DNA from: CAYUQT01 sp964596165
Lineage (GTDB): Bacteria; Planctomycetota; Phycisphaerae; UBA1845; JAFGLZ01
DNA length: 38,492 bases
NCBI GenBank assembly: GCA_964596165.1
Contig: CAZQTW010000060.1
Span: forward strand, 1 to 38,492
Direction of reading: 5' to 3'
Shown piece after piece: positions 22,327-30,367 of this stretch. Position 1 is the stretch's first letter. Each line of letters starts with the position of its first letter. A program made the translations under genes and the position numbers. The notes below the pieces were generated by a model, which was given only the letters and a program-made list of their open reading frames with translations, was not told the DNA's origin and made no database searches.

Positions 22327-25212
22327 TCAGCGGGTACCCTTCAGTATCTCCTGGACAGGGGAAGCAGCGTCAAGCTCGACGGCTCGCCGGGCCGCCGAAC
22401 GGGCATCCTCAGTCTGGCCCTTCTTCTTGTAGCACATTGCCAGCCGCGCGAAATGGTCCGCTGACTGCGGATCCAGTACCGTGAGCGCCCGGTATTCGCC
22501 GATCGCTTGGTCTATGTTGCCAAGTCTCAGACTGAGTTCGCCAAGCTCTTCGTGTGTCTCGACGCGATACGGATCAATTTGAATCGCCCGAACGAGCCAG
22601 CGAGCGGCCTCGGCGTCGCGGTTCAGTTCGCTGCACAGGTCGGCGATTCGGATCGGCAAATCCGAATCGTGCTCCTCGGATGTGGCCATTATGGAAAGTA
22701 CCTGGACCGCCTCGGCCTTTCGACCGTTCTTCACATGCAGGGCTGCCAGACCCTTCTGGGCCACCGGGTCCAGAGGTGACAGATGGTTCAGCTTCTCGAC
22801 CCACGGCGCGGCTGCATCCAGATCGTCTGCCTCCAGCAAAAGCAAAGTCCGGAAACGAACGCCTACGCGATGGTTCTTGTCGAGTTCAAGGAGTCGCGCA
22901 AGCAAGGGCTCGGCCTCGTCGGCCACCCGCTGCCTCGCGCTTCGGTTGGCACCCACCTGCTCCCATCCGGCCATGAGCAGCTCGCAGCGAATCGAAAGCG
23001 CGGGCAGGCAATTCGGGTCCGACTCCAGGGCCTTGCGCACGCATTCATCTGCCTCTTTGACCTCTCCGTCATAGAGAAGGGCCTCTCCCAGGGCAGCCAG
23101 GGCGGCCGCATCATTCGGCTTCCGAATGACGGCGGACCTCAACTGAGTAATCGGCGGTATCGGGGCCGTCGGCAGTCCCCACCCACGAACCTGTTCGACC
23201 GCCCAGCGGCGGAACTTGGCGTGGAATTCCTCCGGAGTCGAGCCCGACACCTCGCGAATCACCTCGATCTGCGTCTTGCCTTGCCTGAGCAACTCGAGCA
23301 TCTTTGTGATGCTGCTGAATCCCCGATCAGCAACGAGGTACTCAATCATCCATTCACTCTGGGCGTAGGCCAGCTCACGGTCGTTCGGGCGACGTGGCCG
23401 AGCGAATGCCCAATCGATGTCGTCCAGTGTGTGAAGCCGACCCGTCCGCACCGCCGCCGAAAGCATCTCCATCCAGCGCAGGGACCTCGGGGTATTCTCT
23501 TGCTGAACGGCGAGCCCCTCGGTCAGCCAGTGCGTGATGCGGTTCTCCGTCGCACTGAGCGTAATGCTGTGCGTCAGTTCGTGTCGCAAGACGCGGGCCC
23601 AGTCGAATGGCCCGGTCAGACTGGCCTTCTTTCGAGGGGCATCCATCGCAATCACGCGGCCCGTGCAGGCGCCGATCGTGTGAATCCACGGCCGCGACGT
23701 GATCCGCACGCTGAAGCCGTAGTGCGACGGGAATACTTCCACGATGACCTTCTCCGTGGGCGTATGCCCGAAGTCACGGCATAGCCCCGGCCAGATCGAT
23801 TCCAGGTACTCGGTGAAGTACGGCCCGAGTACGGCATCCTGCTTCTCGTCCAGCTTCAGAATGAAGTGAGGAGACTCGAACCGTTTGAAGCCTTCGATCT
23901 GCTTCAGCAGCTCTCGGACGTTGAACGTCTTCGCGTTGAATCGGTCGAGTTGCCAGGAGCGATCGAGGATCGTCCGGGCCTTCGCCTCCTGACCCCATTG
24001 CATGTACATCAACCCCAGTGCGGTCTGCGGTTCGGCCCACGTGGGGTCGTATTCGATCGCCTTGAGGTACCGCTGCTCGGCCTGCGGGAACTGCCTCCCG
24101 GCCGATAGCCATTCGGCGAGGGTGTGGTGCAGCATCGCACAACGTGGGTTGATCTTCGCGGCTTGCTCTTCATAAGCCCGTGCGGCGGCCTCATCGCCCA
24201 ACCTCATCTGAGAGGCTGCGGCGAGCGACAATGCCCCCACGTCGTTCGGATTCACCTTCAGGGCGTTTTCGGCCGCCTCGGCGGCTTGACGGTATTTCCG
24301 CTCGGTCAGTCGCAACTGCGCCATGGCGTTCAGCGCGAGAACCGAATTCGGGTTGATCTTCAACGTCTGCCGGAGCTGCTGCTCGCACTTCTCAAACTGC
24401 CACGCCTCCAACGAGATCATCGCGAGTCCGACCCTCGCCGCGACGAGCTTCGGGTTGACGGTGAGTGCGGCCTCGAAGTCCTCCTTGGCCTGCGCGGTGT
24501 TATACTTTTCCAGGAGAAGCTCGCCCGAGGCCACCAGAGCGGGCCAGTATCGTGGGTCCTTCCGCTCATAGATCGGCTGAAGCAGTTCATGCAGGATGTA
24601 GCGGGCACGATCCGGCAGATTGGGATTCGCCGTCAACACCGTCGAGCGGTAGAACCCGCGGGCGTGCCAGACGAGCTGAGCGAGTCGTTCCGGCAGGCGT
24701 TCGTGTGCCAGATCGTCAAAGAATTTGTAAACGCGGACCGCCTGGTCCGGCCTGCCCGTGATCTCGTAGAGCCGTCCCAGGCGATACCGGGCCTCATAAT
24801 CCTCCCGATCGAGCTCCATCGCCGCCTGACAGCAACGAATGGCCTCGTCGTATCGCCCGGTGAGTTCAAGCAACCGAGCACGAGCCACCAGCCAGTGTGC
24901 GTCCTTCTGGCCCACCGAGCGGAGGGCCTCCAGGCGTTCGAGCCCCTCACGGTATCGCCCGGTCATCTCCAGGATGCCCGAGATGCCGACGATTGCGGCC
25001 AGTCGGTGCTCGGGCTGTTCCGTTGCGAGCCGTTCGTAGAGCGGCATCGCCAGTTCATACTCTCCGCTCATGGCGAGATCGTCGGCACCGGCGAGCGTCT
25101 GCGGAACAACCGCTCTGGTCGTAGCGGGTGACGAGGTTGTCGTAGAAGGCTGTACAGCAAAGGAGGGGGGCGCAACGGTGGACATCACAACAGCCAAAAC
25201 AAATCGGTTCAT
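22327..25212 (-). CDS. Secreted TPR protein with embedded HExxH metallopeptidase (peptidase MA-like)
   Basis: 961-aa exported protein. A signal peptide (about 1-19) is followed by a Ser/Thr-rich linker and a long array of TPR repeats (about 40-430). A gluzincin-type metallopeptidase domain (about 445-690) follows, then a second TPR array (about 700-961). In the peptidase part, His544-Glu545-x2-His548 (LRHELTH) provides two zinc ligands and the base, and Glu565 in HWLTEGLA is the likely third ligand, as in peptidase MA-like proteins. All key residues are present, so activity is plausible. TPR arrays on both sides suggest a protease held in, or directed to, a protein complex. It is on the same strand as ackA and HDOD but separated from ackA by 249 bp. 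Substrate unknown. Confidence 0.88.
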   Translation of the reverse strand: MNRFVLAVVMSTVAPPSFAVQPSTTTSSPATTRAVVPQTLAGADDLAMSGEYELAMPLYERLATEQPEHRLAAIVGISGILEMTGRYREGLERLEALRSVGQKDAHWLVARARLLELTGRYDEAIRCCQAAMELDREDYEARYRLGRLYEITGRPDQAVRVYKFFDDLAHERLPERLAQLVWHARGFYRSTVLTANPNLPDRARYILHELLQPIYERKDPRYWPALVASGELLLEKYNTAQAKEDFEAALTVNPKLVAARVGLAMISLEAWQFEKCEQQLRQTLKINPNSVLALNAMAQLRLTERKYRQAAEAAENALKVNPNDVGALSLAAASQMRLGDEAAARAYEEQAAKINPRCAMLHHTLAEWLSAGRQFPQAEQRYLKAIEYDPTWAEPQTALGLMYMQWGQEAKARTILDRSWQLDRFNAKTFNVRELLKQIEGFKRFESPHFILKLDEKQDAVLGPYFTEYLESIWPGLCRDFGHTPTEKVIVEVFPSHYGFSVRITSRPWIHTIGACTGRVIAMDAPRKKASLTGPFDWARVLRHELTHSITLSATENRITHWLTEGLAVQQENTPRSLRWMEMLSAAVRTGRLHTLDDIDWAFARPRRPNDRELAYAQSEWMIEYLVADRGFSSITKMLELLRQGKTQIEVIREVSGSTPEEFHAKFRRWAVEQVRGWGLPTAPIPPITQLRSAVIRKPNDAAALAALGEALLYDGEVKEADECVRKALESDPNCLPALSIRCELLMAGWEQVGANRSARQRVADEAEPLLARLLELDKNHRVGVRFRTLLLLEADDLDAAAPWVEKLNHLSPLDPVAQKGLAALHVKNGRKAEAVQVLSIMATSEEHDSDLPIRIADLCSELNRDAEAARWLVRAIQIDPYRVETHEELGELSLRLGNIDQAIGEYRALTVLDPQSADHFARLAMCYKKKGQTEDARSAARRAVELDAASPVQEILKGTR

Positions 25213-25252
25213 GCGACGCTCCTCGCCTGATTATACACGCGCCGGACCCCCA

Positions 25253-25354
25253 CAGAGCCAGTGTCAGCCCGGCGCATGCGACAGAGCCGGGTCGTGTCGA
25301 CCCGGTGTCCCAATCAGAGCCGCGTCGGGCAAGCGACCGGTCCCCCACAGAGCC
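25253..25354. repeat. Cluster of four CAGAGCC(G) repeats with roughly 30-nt periodicity
   Basis: The heptamer CAGAGCC starts at 25253, 25282, 25315 and 25348 (spacings 29, 33, 33). Between copies, variable GC-rich segments can fold, for example GGGTC-gtgt-CGACCC. Unit 3 (CGGGCAAGCGACCGGTC) resembles the hairpin element at 34098-34128. It looks like a tandem array of mini REP-type hairpins, not a CRISPR array, because only 7-8 bases are constant. Confidence 0.55.
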
Positions 25355-25460
25355 GGGGTGCGTCTTTGCCGAACCGGCGTGTCCGCACGCCGGCCAGTCC
25401 AGCCGGGGCGGGCACTGCCCGCCGCCTCTGCGGCGCTACAGGCAAGCACCGGACCGACAC

Positions 25461-25480
25461 CGGCGGGTAAACCCCGCCCC
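25461..25480. repeat. Dispersed GC-rich motif, copy 1 (left of MNT gene)
   Basis: CGGCGGGTAAACCCCGCCCC. A near-identical copy, differing by one base within the first 19, lies at 26218-26236. The two copies bracket the nucleotidyltransferase gene. Confidence 0.6.
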
Positions 25481-25684
25481 GCAACTCGCACGAGCTGGAT
25501 CCCTCATGGCTGACGGCTGAGAGCCATCAGTCTTCTGACTCCTGCCCCCAGTCTTCTCTCATCTTCCGTCTCGGTGTCCGCCGTGCGCAAAGTCGTAGCC
25601 CGCCTATAGTCGATACCCTGCATGGATGGTGCAAATCGGAGTGGCCTGGACACGCACCAGGTCGAATGAGGCATGAGACGTGTC

Positions 25685-26014
25685 ATGAATGCCCAAGTGC
25701 ATAACCTGCTTTGCGAGTTGCGAACGGCCCTTGACGGGCTCTATGTGGAACGTCTGCGAGGCGTTTACCTATTCGGCTCCTACGCCCGTGGTGACTACGA
25801 CGTGGAGTCTGACGTCGACGTCCTCATCGTGCTCGACGATTTCTTATCTCACGTTGCCGAGATTGATCGTACTTCGCGGCTGGCGTCCGAGTTATCCCTC
25901 AAGTACGGGTTGAGCGTCAGTACGGTCTTCATACGCGAGGCCGGCTGGTTGGCCGGCGACCTTCCGTTCCTTCGCAACGTCCGAGACGAGGTCATGGCGG
26001 TATGGGTTGCTTGA
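25685..26014 (+). CDS. MNT-type minimal nucleotidyltransferase (HEPN/MNT family)
   Basis: 109-aa protein of the pol-beta nucleotidyltransferase superfamily. The core motif GSYARGDYD (31-39) followed by S-D-V-D (42-45) gives the Gly-Ser pair and the two metal-binding Asp residues. Such minimal nucleotidyltransferases typically pair with a HEPN toxin and neutralise it, often by AMPylation (established for HepT/MntA). The ATG at 25685 is the likely start; an in-frame ATG at 25673 adds four residues. The frame end overlaps an ATG at 26002 that opens a broken HEPN-like reading frame. The gene sits among short repeats and has no intact partner here, suggesting a remnant of a mobile toxin-antitoxin unit. 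Confidence 0.85.
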   Translation: MNAQVHNLLCELRTALDGLYVERLRGVYLFGSYARGDYDVESDVDVLIVLDDFLSHVAEIDRTSRLASELSLKYGLSVSTVFIREAGWLAGDLPFLRNVRDEVMAVWVA

Positions 26015-26103
26015 AGGCCGAGTAAGTGGCGATCATGCTCTCTTAGGCCCGTGAATTCCTCGCCGCTTGCCGAGCCCTCGTAGAAGATCATCCTACCATG
26101 TAG
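26002..26103 (+). pseudogene. Possible decayed HEPN partner of the MNT gene
   Basis: A reading frame starts with ATG at 26002, overlapping the MNT gene end as in intact MNT-HEPN pairs. It encodes MGCLKAE, then stops (TAA 26023-26025, TAG 26044-26046). Still in the same frame it continues AREFLAACRALVEDHPTM to a stop at 26101-26103. The helical 'KAE...AREFLAACRAL' pattern resembles the first helix of HEPN proteins. The RX4-6H active-site region is absent. The segment is short, so the assignment is tentative. Confidence 0.3.
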
Positions 26104-26217
26104 ACTGGAGCCACTCCTCGTTTATGTCAGGGGCGCTCCTCGCTTGTGCGACAGTCGAGACGCCGTCTCGCCCTCACGGCAGAATGGAAATCTCGTGAGG
26201 GGCGGTGCGGGTTTGTC

Positions 26218-26236
26218 CGGCGGGCAAACCCCGCCC
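26218..26236. repeat. Dispersed GC-rich motif, copy 2 (right of MNT gene)
   Basis: CGGCGGGCAAACCCCGCCC, a one-mismatch copy of the motif at 25461-25480 in the same orientation. Confidence 0.6.
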
Positions 26237-26259
26237 TACGGCTTCTGAATTCTGGGTTC

Positions 26260-27252
26260 TTACTGATTTCCCGACTGAACATCCAGCACATACACCCATC
26301 GCAGGGCGCTCGTGTCGATCGGGCAGCGGACGACGAGTTGCCGAAGCTGTCGTTGGGCGGGATCGTCCTCGACGGCCTCGATGAGCCCCATCACCATCGC
26401 GACGGGGAGGTCACGACCGGTGCCGGGTGAAACCACGAGGTCGCCGGCGACGATGGCCTGTCCCTTCACGTAGTCCTCGTGGACGCCTCGCACGACCATC
26501 TCGCCCTTGCCGCGGCCGGTGAGGAAGAAAACCGCTTCGTGACCGGGCTCCGCCCAGCGGGCGCCGCCGCGGAAGTCCTCCGGTGACGGCAAGACGCCGA
26601 ATTTCGTGCCTTCGATCCGGCCGATCCACGCTTCAGCGCGGGCGTCCACGTCGCTGAGCAGAACCACCCGCGACGAAAAGGGGGTCGCCTCCTCGATACG
26701 ACCGATTAGGTACTCGCGGGCCAGCACAACCATGCCTTGGTCAACCCCGTCGCTGGTACCGGTGTCGAGAAACCGCCTCGAGGCCACCCACGCCTGCAAT
26801 TGCACGCCCTTGCGACGCCCGGCGCTCAGGAGTGCGGCGTCGCGCCAGCTTGCAGGATCATGGGCGATCACGCGGGCCGGAACCAGCCGGCCCTCCCGCA
26901 CCGCCGATCGGTCGAAGAACTTCTTCAGGTACATCTCGACCGTCCCCTTTTCGGCCTGGATTTCATGAAGCATCGACTGGACCGAGATGGTCTCGTTGCG
27001 CATGGCCTCCAATTCGCGCTTCAACTTCTCGTATTGCTCGATCGGGACCGTCGAGCGATTGCCCTGCGTGCTGGGAGATCGATCCGAGCCGGCCGTCAGC
27101 GTGTACAGCCCGTCCTGGAAGGGGACCGCGATCTGGCGGATCGTCTTGAGCGGATTCGTCCACCGGGCCGGCAGGATCATCAGAATCACCGAGCACGCCA
27201 TCAGGAGTGCGAAAACACCATTTCGACTGGGCCAAGGCATGCGGGCTTTCAC
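26260..27252 (-). CDS. mreC: Rod shape-determining protein MreC
   Basis: About 330-aa bitopic membrane protein that links cytoskeletal MreB to the periplasmic cell-wall synthesis machinery. Seen: one N-terminal transmembrane helix (NGVFALLMACSVILMILPAR), a coiled-coil region (EQYEKLKRELEAMRNE...IQAEKG), then the beta-rich MreC core. Core features include GRLVPARVIAHDPASW, TSDGVDQGMVVLA..YLIGRIEE and SSRVVLLSDVDARAEAWI, with a late SPGTGRDLP...GLIEAV block. The GTG at 27252 is preferred because GAGG lies 6 nt upstream; a GTG at 27264 and an ATG at 27240 are alternatives. It follows mreB by about 165 bp on the same strand. No mreD follows; a non-coding stretch and the MNT gene on the other strand come next. 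Confidence 0.92.
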   Translation of the reverse strand: MKARMPWPSRNGVFALLMACSVILMILPARWTNPLKTIRQIAVPFQDGLYTLTAGSDRSPSTQGNRSTVPIEQYEKLKRELEAMRNETISVQSMLHEIQAEKGTVEMYLKKFFDRSAVREGRLVPARVIAHDPASWRDAALLSAGRRKGVQLQAWVASRRFLDTGTSDGVDQGMVVLAREYLIGRIEEATPFSSRVVLLSDVDARAEAWIGRIEGTKFGVLPSPEDFRGGARWAEPGHEAVFFLTGRGKGEMVVRGVHEDYVKGQAIVAGDLVVSPGTGRDLPVAMVMGLIEAVEDDPAQRQLRQLVVRCPIDTSALRWVYVLDVQSGNQ

Positions 27253-27416
27253 GACCCACCTCACACCGCGTATGAACCGCGGGGCACCCGACGGCGATTC
27301 CTCTCAGCGATACGGAACATCACATGCACGGGGAATAGGGTATGGAGTTTAGGGTCTAGGGTCTAGTAGTTCATGATCGTTGATGCTGCAGAGACTCGGC
27401 GGCTGCACCCCGTTGA

Positions 27417-28469
27417 CTACAACTCATCCTCGTCGGATTCCATCGTATCCTTCCAATCCGCGAGGTTTTCGAGATAAACGCTGGTCCCTCTGGCCACGCA
27501 CGACAGTGGGTCGTCCACGAGCATGCACCGCAACCCGGTCGCCTTGCTTAAGACCTCGTCCAGGCCTCGCAGGAGCGAGCCGCCGCCCGCCATGTGAACG
27601 CCGTTCTCGACGAGGTCGGCCGCCAGTTCGGGCTCGGCCCGCTCCAGCGTCCGCGTGACGCAGTCGATAATCGACCCGATAGGCTCCTTGAGAGCTTCAC
27701 GTACCTCCTCGCTGGTGACGACCGTCTTGCGAGGCAGGCCCGAGATCATGTCGCGGCCCCGAACTTCTTTGGTCAACTCCTGGGGCAGGGCGCACGCCGA
27801 TCCGATCTCAATCTTGATCTGCTCGGCCATCTGTGGGCCGATCATCAGGTTGTAGGTCTTCTTCATGTGGTTGATGATCGACTCGTCCATGTCGTCGCCC
27901 GCGACACGAATCGATTCGCACACGGCGATGTCGGCCAGCGTCATGATGGCGACCTCGGTGGTCCCGCCGCCGATATCGACGATCATGCTGGCGGTGGGTT
28001 CGGCGATCGGCAGACCCGCCCCAATCCCCGCGGCCATCGGCTCCTCGACCAGGTAGACGCGTCGGGCGCCGGCCCGTTCGGCCGAGCCGTAGACCGCCCG
28101 TTTCTCGACGGCGGTGATCCCGGACGGGACGGAAATGACCACGCGAGGCTTGAAGAAGTTGCGACGGCCGTGCACCTTCCGGATGAAGTAGCCCAGCATG
28201 GCCTCGGTGATGTCGAAGTCCGCGATGACGCCGTCTTTGAGCGGGCGGATGGCCGTGATGCTGCCCGGGGTCTTGCCCAGCATCTCCTTGGCTACCAGAC
28301 CCACGGCGTTCCCATCCTGCAATACCCGGTTCGTGCCCTTCTTGACGGCCACGACAGAGGGCTCGTTGAGTACGATGCCCTCGCCCTTGACGCACACCAG
28401 GGTGTTGCAGGTGCCCAGGTCGATGCCCATGTCGACACTGAAGAGCCCGAGCAAGGAGTCAATAATCAC
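27417..28469 (-). CDS. mreB: Rod shape-determining protein MreB
   Basis: 350-aa bacterial actin homologue that organises lateral cell-wall synthesis. Seen: phosphate-1 loop DLGTCNTLVCVKG, KEMLGKTPGSI, the IRPLKDGVIADF connector, PRVVISVPSGIT, VYLVEEPMAAGIGAGLP, phosphate-2 DIGGGTTEVA, KIEIGSA and the adenosine motif MAGGGSLLRGL. Length and motifs are typical. One variation is CN in the first loop (DLGTCNT) where most MreBs have AN. A GTG start at 28469 is used, with GGAG 8 nt upstream. It lies 159 bp downstream of the small membrane protein gene and upstream of mreC, probably within one transcript from the promoter at 29915-29944. Confidence 0.96.
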   Translation of the reverse strand: MIIDSLLGLFSVDMGIDLGTCNTLVCVKGEGIVLNEPSVVAVKKGTNRVLQDGNAVGLVAKEMLGKTPGSITAIRPLKDGVIADFDITEAMLGYFIRKVHGRRNFFKPRVVISVPSGITAVEKRAVYGSAERAGARRVYLVEEPMAAGIGAGLPIAEPTASMIVDIGGGTTEVAIMTLADIAVCESIRVAGDDMDESIINHMKKTYNLMIGPQMAEQIKIEIGSACALPQELTKEVRGRDMISGLPRKTVVTSEEVREALKEPIGSIIDCVTRTLERAEPELAADLVENGVHMAGGGSLLRGLDEVLSKATGLRCMLVDDPLSCVARGTSVYLENLADWKDTMESDEDEL

Positions 28470-28628
28470 GTCCGTCGCTCCCCGGCAGAACCCAAAAGAG
28501 GACGACCCGGTCGCGATGCCTGCCGGAGGTTCGGATCAGGCATCCGACCTAAGGGCGGGATGCCACAACGACCAACCCGCCCCTGTCTCGGAAGGAATGA
28601 CCTGGCACCTCGAAAGAAACGATCGACG

Positions 28629-28808
28629 CTATCCCCCCGACGACAACGGTACGATCGTTCCGTAGTAACTGTAGCACACATAGCTCAAATACGCCGTCGC
28701 GGTCAGCACAAACAGATTCGCGGTGATCAGCAGGACAGTGTAGACGTCGTTGCGCGGCCTGCTGAACACTGTCGGCGGAACCGGAAGGCGACTCTCGGCT
28801 TGCGTCAT
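28629..28808 (-). CDS. Small single-pass membrane protein in the mre cluster
   Basis: 59-aa protein. The ATG at 28808 has GAGGG 8 nt upstream. The N-terminal 22 residues are polar (MTQAESRLPVPPTVFSRPRN). A hydrophobic helix follows (VYTVLLITANLFVLTATAYL, about 24-43), then a short Tyr-rich outer segment (YVCYSYYG). I recognise no family. Its position between the coiled-coil membrane protein and mreB, on the same strand, suggests a role in envelope or cell-shape functions. It is too small for homology by eye; the gene call rests on start site, hydrophobic pattern and context. Confidence 0.6.
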   Translation of the reverse strand: MTQAESRLPVPPTVFSRPRNDVYTVLLITANLFVLTATAYLSYVCYSYYGTIVPLSSGG

Positions 28809-28855
28809 CTCGGCAACCCTCACACATCCCGAAGGGCCTCACGCGCCCCGTCAGC

Positions 28856-29722
28856 TTACTCCGCACCAAAGCTTCGCTCGTCGGCCACGCGATCCTGCGG
28901 CCGAATCTCCCCGCGTACCAACGTCAGATCGCCTCCGGCGCGATTCGGCTCCACCGTCGTGATCTTGAGCTTCCCCAAGTAGTCCTTGCCTCGATACACA
29001 ATGAACGACATCCCTTCGGCAACGCCATCGGCCGAGCCCACGCTAATGCTCGCCACCGACCCCTTCACTTCCAGAATCTTGCCTCGAATCGGCGTTCCGC
29101 TCACGGCCGGTGCCGCGGCCTGAATCGCCTGTCCGGGCACGGGGGCCGCCGCGGTCCGGCCGGCTTTGCTCGCTCCCGACAGTTGCTGTTCCAATGCGTA
29201 CCGCTGTTCCTTCAACGCCCGAACCTGCTCGTCGAGGATCGTCACCTGCTGCGTCAATTCCTTGACCCGCTTATTCAGGTCCAGATTTCGTTTCTGGAGA
29301 TCGATGGTTTGGTCGAGCATCTCCTTGTTGCGAGCCTCGAGCCGATCGGCACGTTTCTTGTCGAGATCCTGCATCTCGAGAACACGCTTCGCGTCCGCTT
29401 CAGCAGCCTCGCGTTTGCTCCTTTCAGCCGTCAACTCGCTGTTCTTCTTGCCCAGTTCGCTCTCGGTTTCCGAGATCTTGGCCTGCACGTGCTCGATCTG
29501 CGTGGTCAACTGACTGATTTGCCCCTGCAACTGCTGCATGGTGGCCTTCGCCGACGCCGCCATACTGGCCGCCTCAACCCGGGCGGCGGTGGCCTGGGAC
29601 TTCCAGTTCTGAGCCTCCTTCTTGTAGTCGGTGCTCAGCGAGACGTAGGTGACCGCCACGGCGGCAAAGAACACGGAGAAAAGAGCCAGCAGCACCACGA
29701 AGATTTTGGCTGTCGTACTCAC
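28856..29722 (-). CDS. Membrane-anchored coiled-coil protein with C-terminal beta domain
   Basis: 288-aa bitopic membrane protein. One N-terminal transmembrane helix (KIFVVLLALFSVFFAAVAVTYV, about 6-27) is followed by a long coiled coil (about 30-185, heptad-rich, many Q/E/K), an Ala/Pro linker (about 190-208) and a beta-rich domain (about 210-288). The last domain reads IRGKILEVKGSVASISVGSADGV.EGM.F.VYRG. The layout (TM, coiled coil, periplasmic beta domain) resembles MreC, and the C-terminal domain resembles small beta-barrels that start 'G.V..V....V.I..G..DGV..G'. It is the first gene of the presumed mre transcript. Role in cell-shape or envelope organisation is inferred from context only. 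Confidence 0.8.
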   Translation of the reverse strand: MSTTAKIFVVLLALFSVFFAAVAVTYVSLSTDYKKEAQNWKSQATAARVEAASMAASAKATMQQLQGQISQLTTQIEHVQAKISETESELGKKNSELTAERSKREAAEADAKRVLEMQDLDKKRADRLEARNKEMLDQTIDLQKRNLDLNKRVKELTQQVTILDEQVRALKEQRYALEQQLSGASKAGRTAAAPVPGQAIQAAAPAVSGTPIRGKILEVKGSVASISVGSADGVAEGMSFIVYRGKDYLGKLKITTVEPNRAGGDLTLVRGEIRPQDRVADERSFGAE

Positions 29723-29891
29723 GGCGCGCCTCCTTTCGCGTCAAAAGCCGGGCCCGACCGCTCCCGAACGCTCGGGGACAGAGTCGTCCGTCGGCTGACC
29801 GTTCGCCTCATCGCGGATCTCTATCCCTTTGGTCACAGGATCCTCCGTTCCGACCGGTAGACAACGGACAGATCCTTCTTGGCGTCGTAAG

Positions 29892-29907
29892 TCTTGCACG
29901 GGCAAGA
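29892..29907. promoter_or_regulatory. Hairpin at the predicted 5' end of the mre-cluster transcript
   Basis: TCTTGC (29892-29897), loop ACGG, GCAAGA (29902-29907). It lies directly downstream of the minus-strand -10 box, so it would be the first structure of the mRNA or a dyad operator overlapping the transcription start. Confidence 0.4.
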
Positions 29908-29914
29908 TTTACTG

Positions 29915-29944
29915 AATATACCATTTTCCGATCGGGCGTTTCAA
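29915..29944 (-). promoter_or_regulatory. Sigma70-like promoter for the coiled-coil/mreB/mreC cluster
   Basis: On the minus strand, TTGAAA (29944-29939) and TATATT (29920-29915) are separated by 18 nt. Each box matches the consensus in 5 of 6 positions, which makes this the best promoter-like site in the window. The expected start is near 29908, giving a leader of about 185 nt before 29722. Confidence 0.55.
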
Positions 29945-30018
29945 GGGTCCCGGTGCCAAATCCACACGTTCTTGTCGCCCTCGCGGCGTACCGCGATCGG
30001 ACCGCATCAAAGGGATGC

Positions 30019-30047
30019 TTGACCTCTCCTTTAATCGGCGTTTCAAT
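30019..30047 (+). promoter_or_regulatory. Putative sigma70 promoter for the 30074 operon
   Basis: TTGACC (30019-30024) and TTCAAT (30042-30047) with a 17-nt spacer, followed closely by AGGAGG (30060-30065) and the GTG start at 30074. Confidence 0.35.
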
Positions 30048-30073
30048 GGTCATTACTCTAGGAGGTGCCGCCG

Positions 30074-30367
30074 GTGAACGACGGACCTGCCGATGACGGA
30101 CGAACGATTCCCAATGCCGTCGGCCGATTCCTTGTCACGTTGCAGGGCGAGGATCGCGTCCTCTTGGTCCTGCGTGACCAACTCTATGAGGGAAGCTGGC
30201 AAACCATGCGTCAGGACCTGATCGACAGGCGCGAAGGCAAGCCGTACATCTTCAAACTCGCACAGCGAATATCGCAAGACATCGAACGGATTGACCGGCT
30301 CTGGGCGTTTGAACGCGAACACGAGGTCAATCTGGCGGACTTTCTGCAAGAGGAGTGCAATTCATGA
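30074..30367 (+). CDS. Small soluble protein of unknown function, coupled to the PQQ-propeller gene
   Basis: 97-aa protein without signal peptide or membrane segment. A strong AGGAGG at 30060-30065 fits a GTG start at 30074 (8-nt spacing); a GTG at 30065 overlaps the ribosome site and is unlikely. The first half is beta-like (AVGRFLVTLQGEDRVLLVLRDQ). The second half is helical and charged (KLAQRISQDIERIDRLWAFE). I recognise no family. Its stop overlaps the next start (ATGA at 30364-30367), so it is co-translated with the PQQ-propeller gene and may act with it. Confidence 0.7.
   Translation: MNDGPADDGRTIPNAVGRFLVTLQGEDRVLLVLRDQLYEGSWQTMRQDLIDRREGKPYIFKLAQRISQDIERIDRLWAFEREHEVNLADFLQEECNS

Larger units (their letters stand above)
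25213..25684. other. Gene-free stretch with short repeats
   Basis: No gene seen. It holds the CAGAGCC repeat cluster (25253-25354), a GC-rich palindrome GCGGGCA-c-TGCCCGC near 25410, and one copy of a dispersed 20-nt motif (25461-25480). Confidence 0.6.
29723..30073. other. Divergent promoter region
   Basis: 351 bp between the mre-cluster transcript (minus) and the PQQ/yjbQ transcript (plus). It holds a good minus-strand promoter, a 16-nt hairpin and a weaker plus-strand promoter. No supported gene: a minus-strand frame at 29808-30053 lacks a ribosome site. Confidence 0.55.

Noticed and set aside
25253..25354. Possible CRISPR array (regular spacing of about 30 nt)
   Set aside because: Only 7-8 bases are constant, too short for CRISPR repeats, and no cas gene is present.
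27594..28982. Plus-strand open frame (462 codons) opposite mreB
   Set aside because: mreB is unambiguous on the other strand.
29808..30053. 81-codon minus-strand frame in the divergent promoter region
   Set aside because: It has no ribosome site and covers both predicted promoters and the 5' hairpin.
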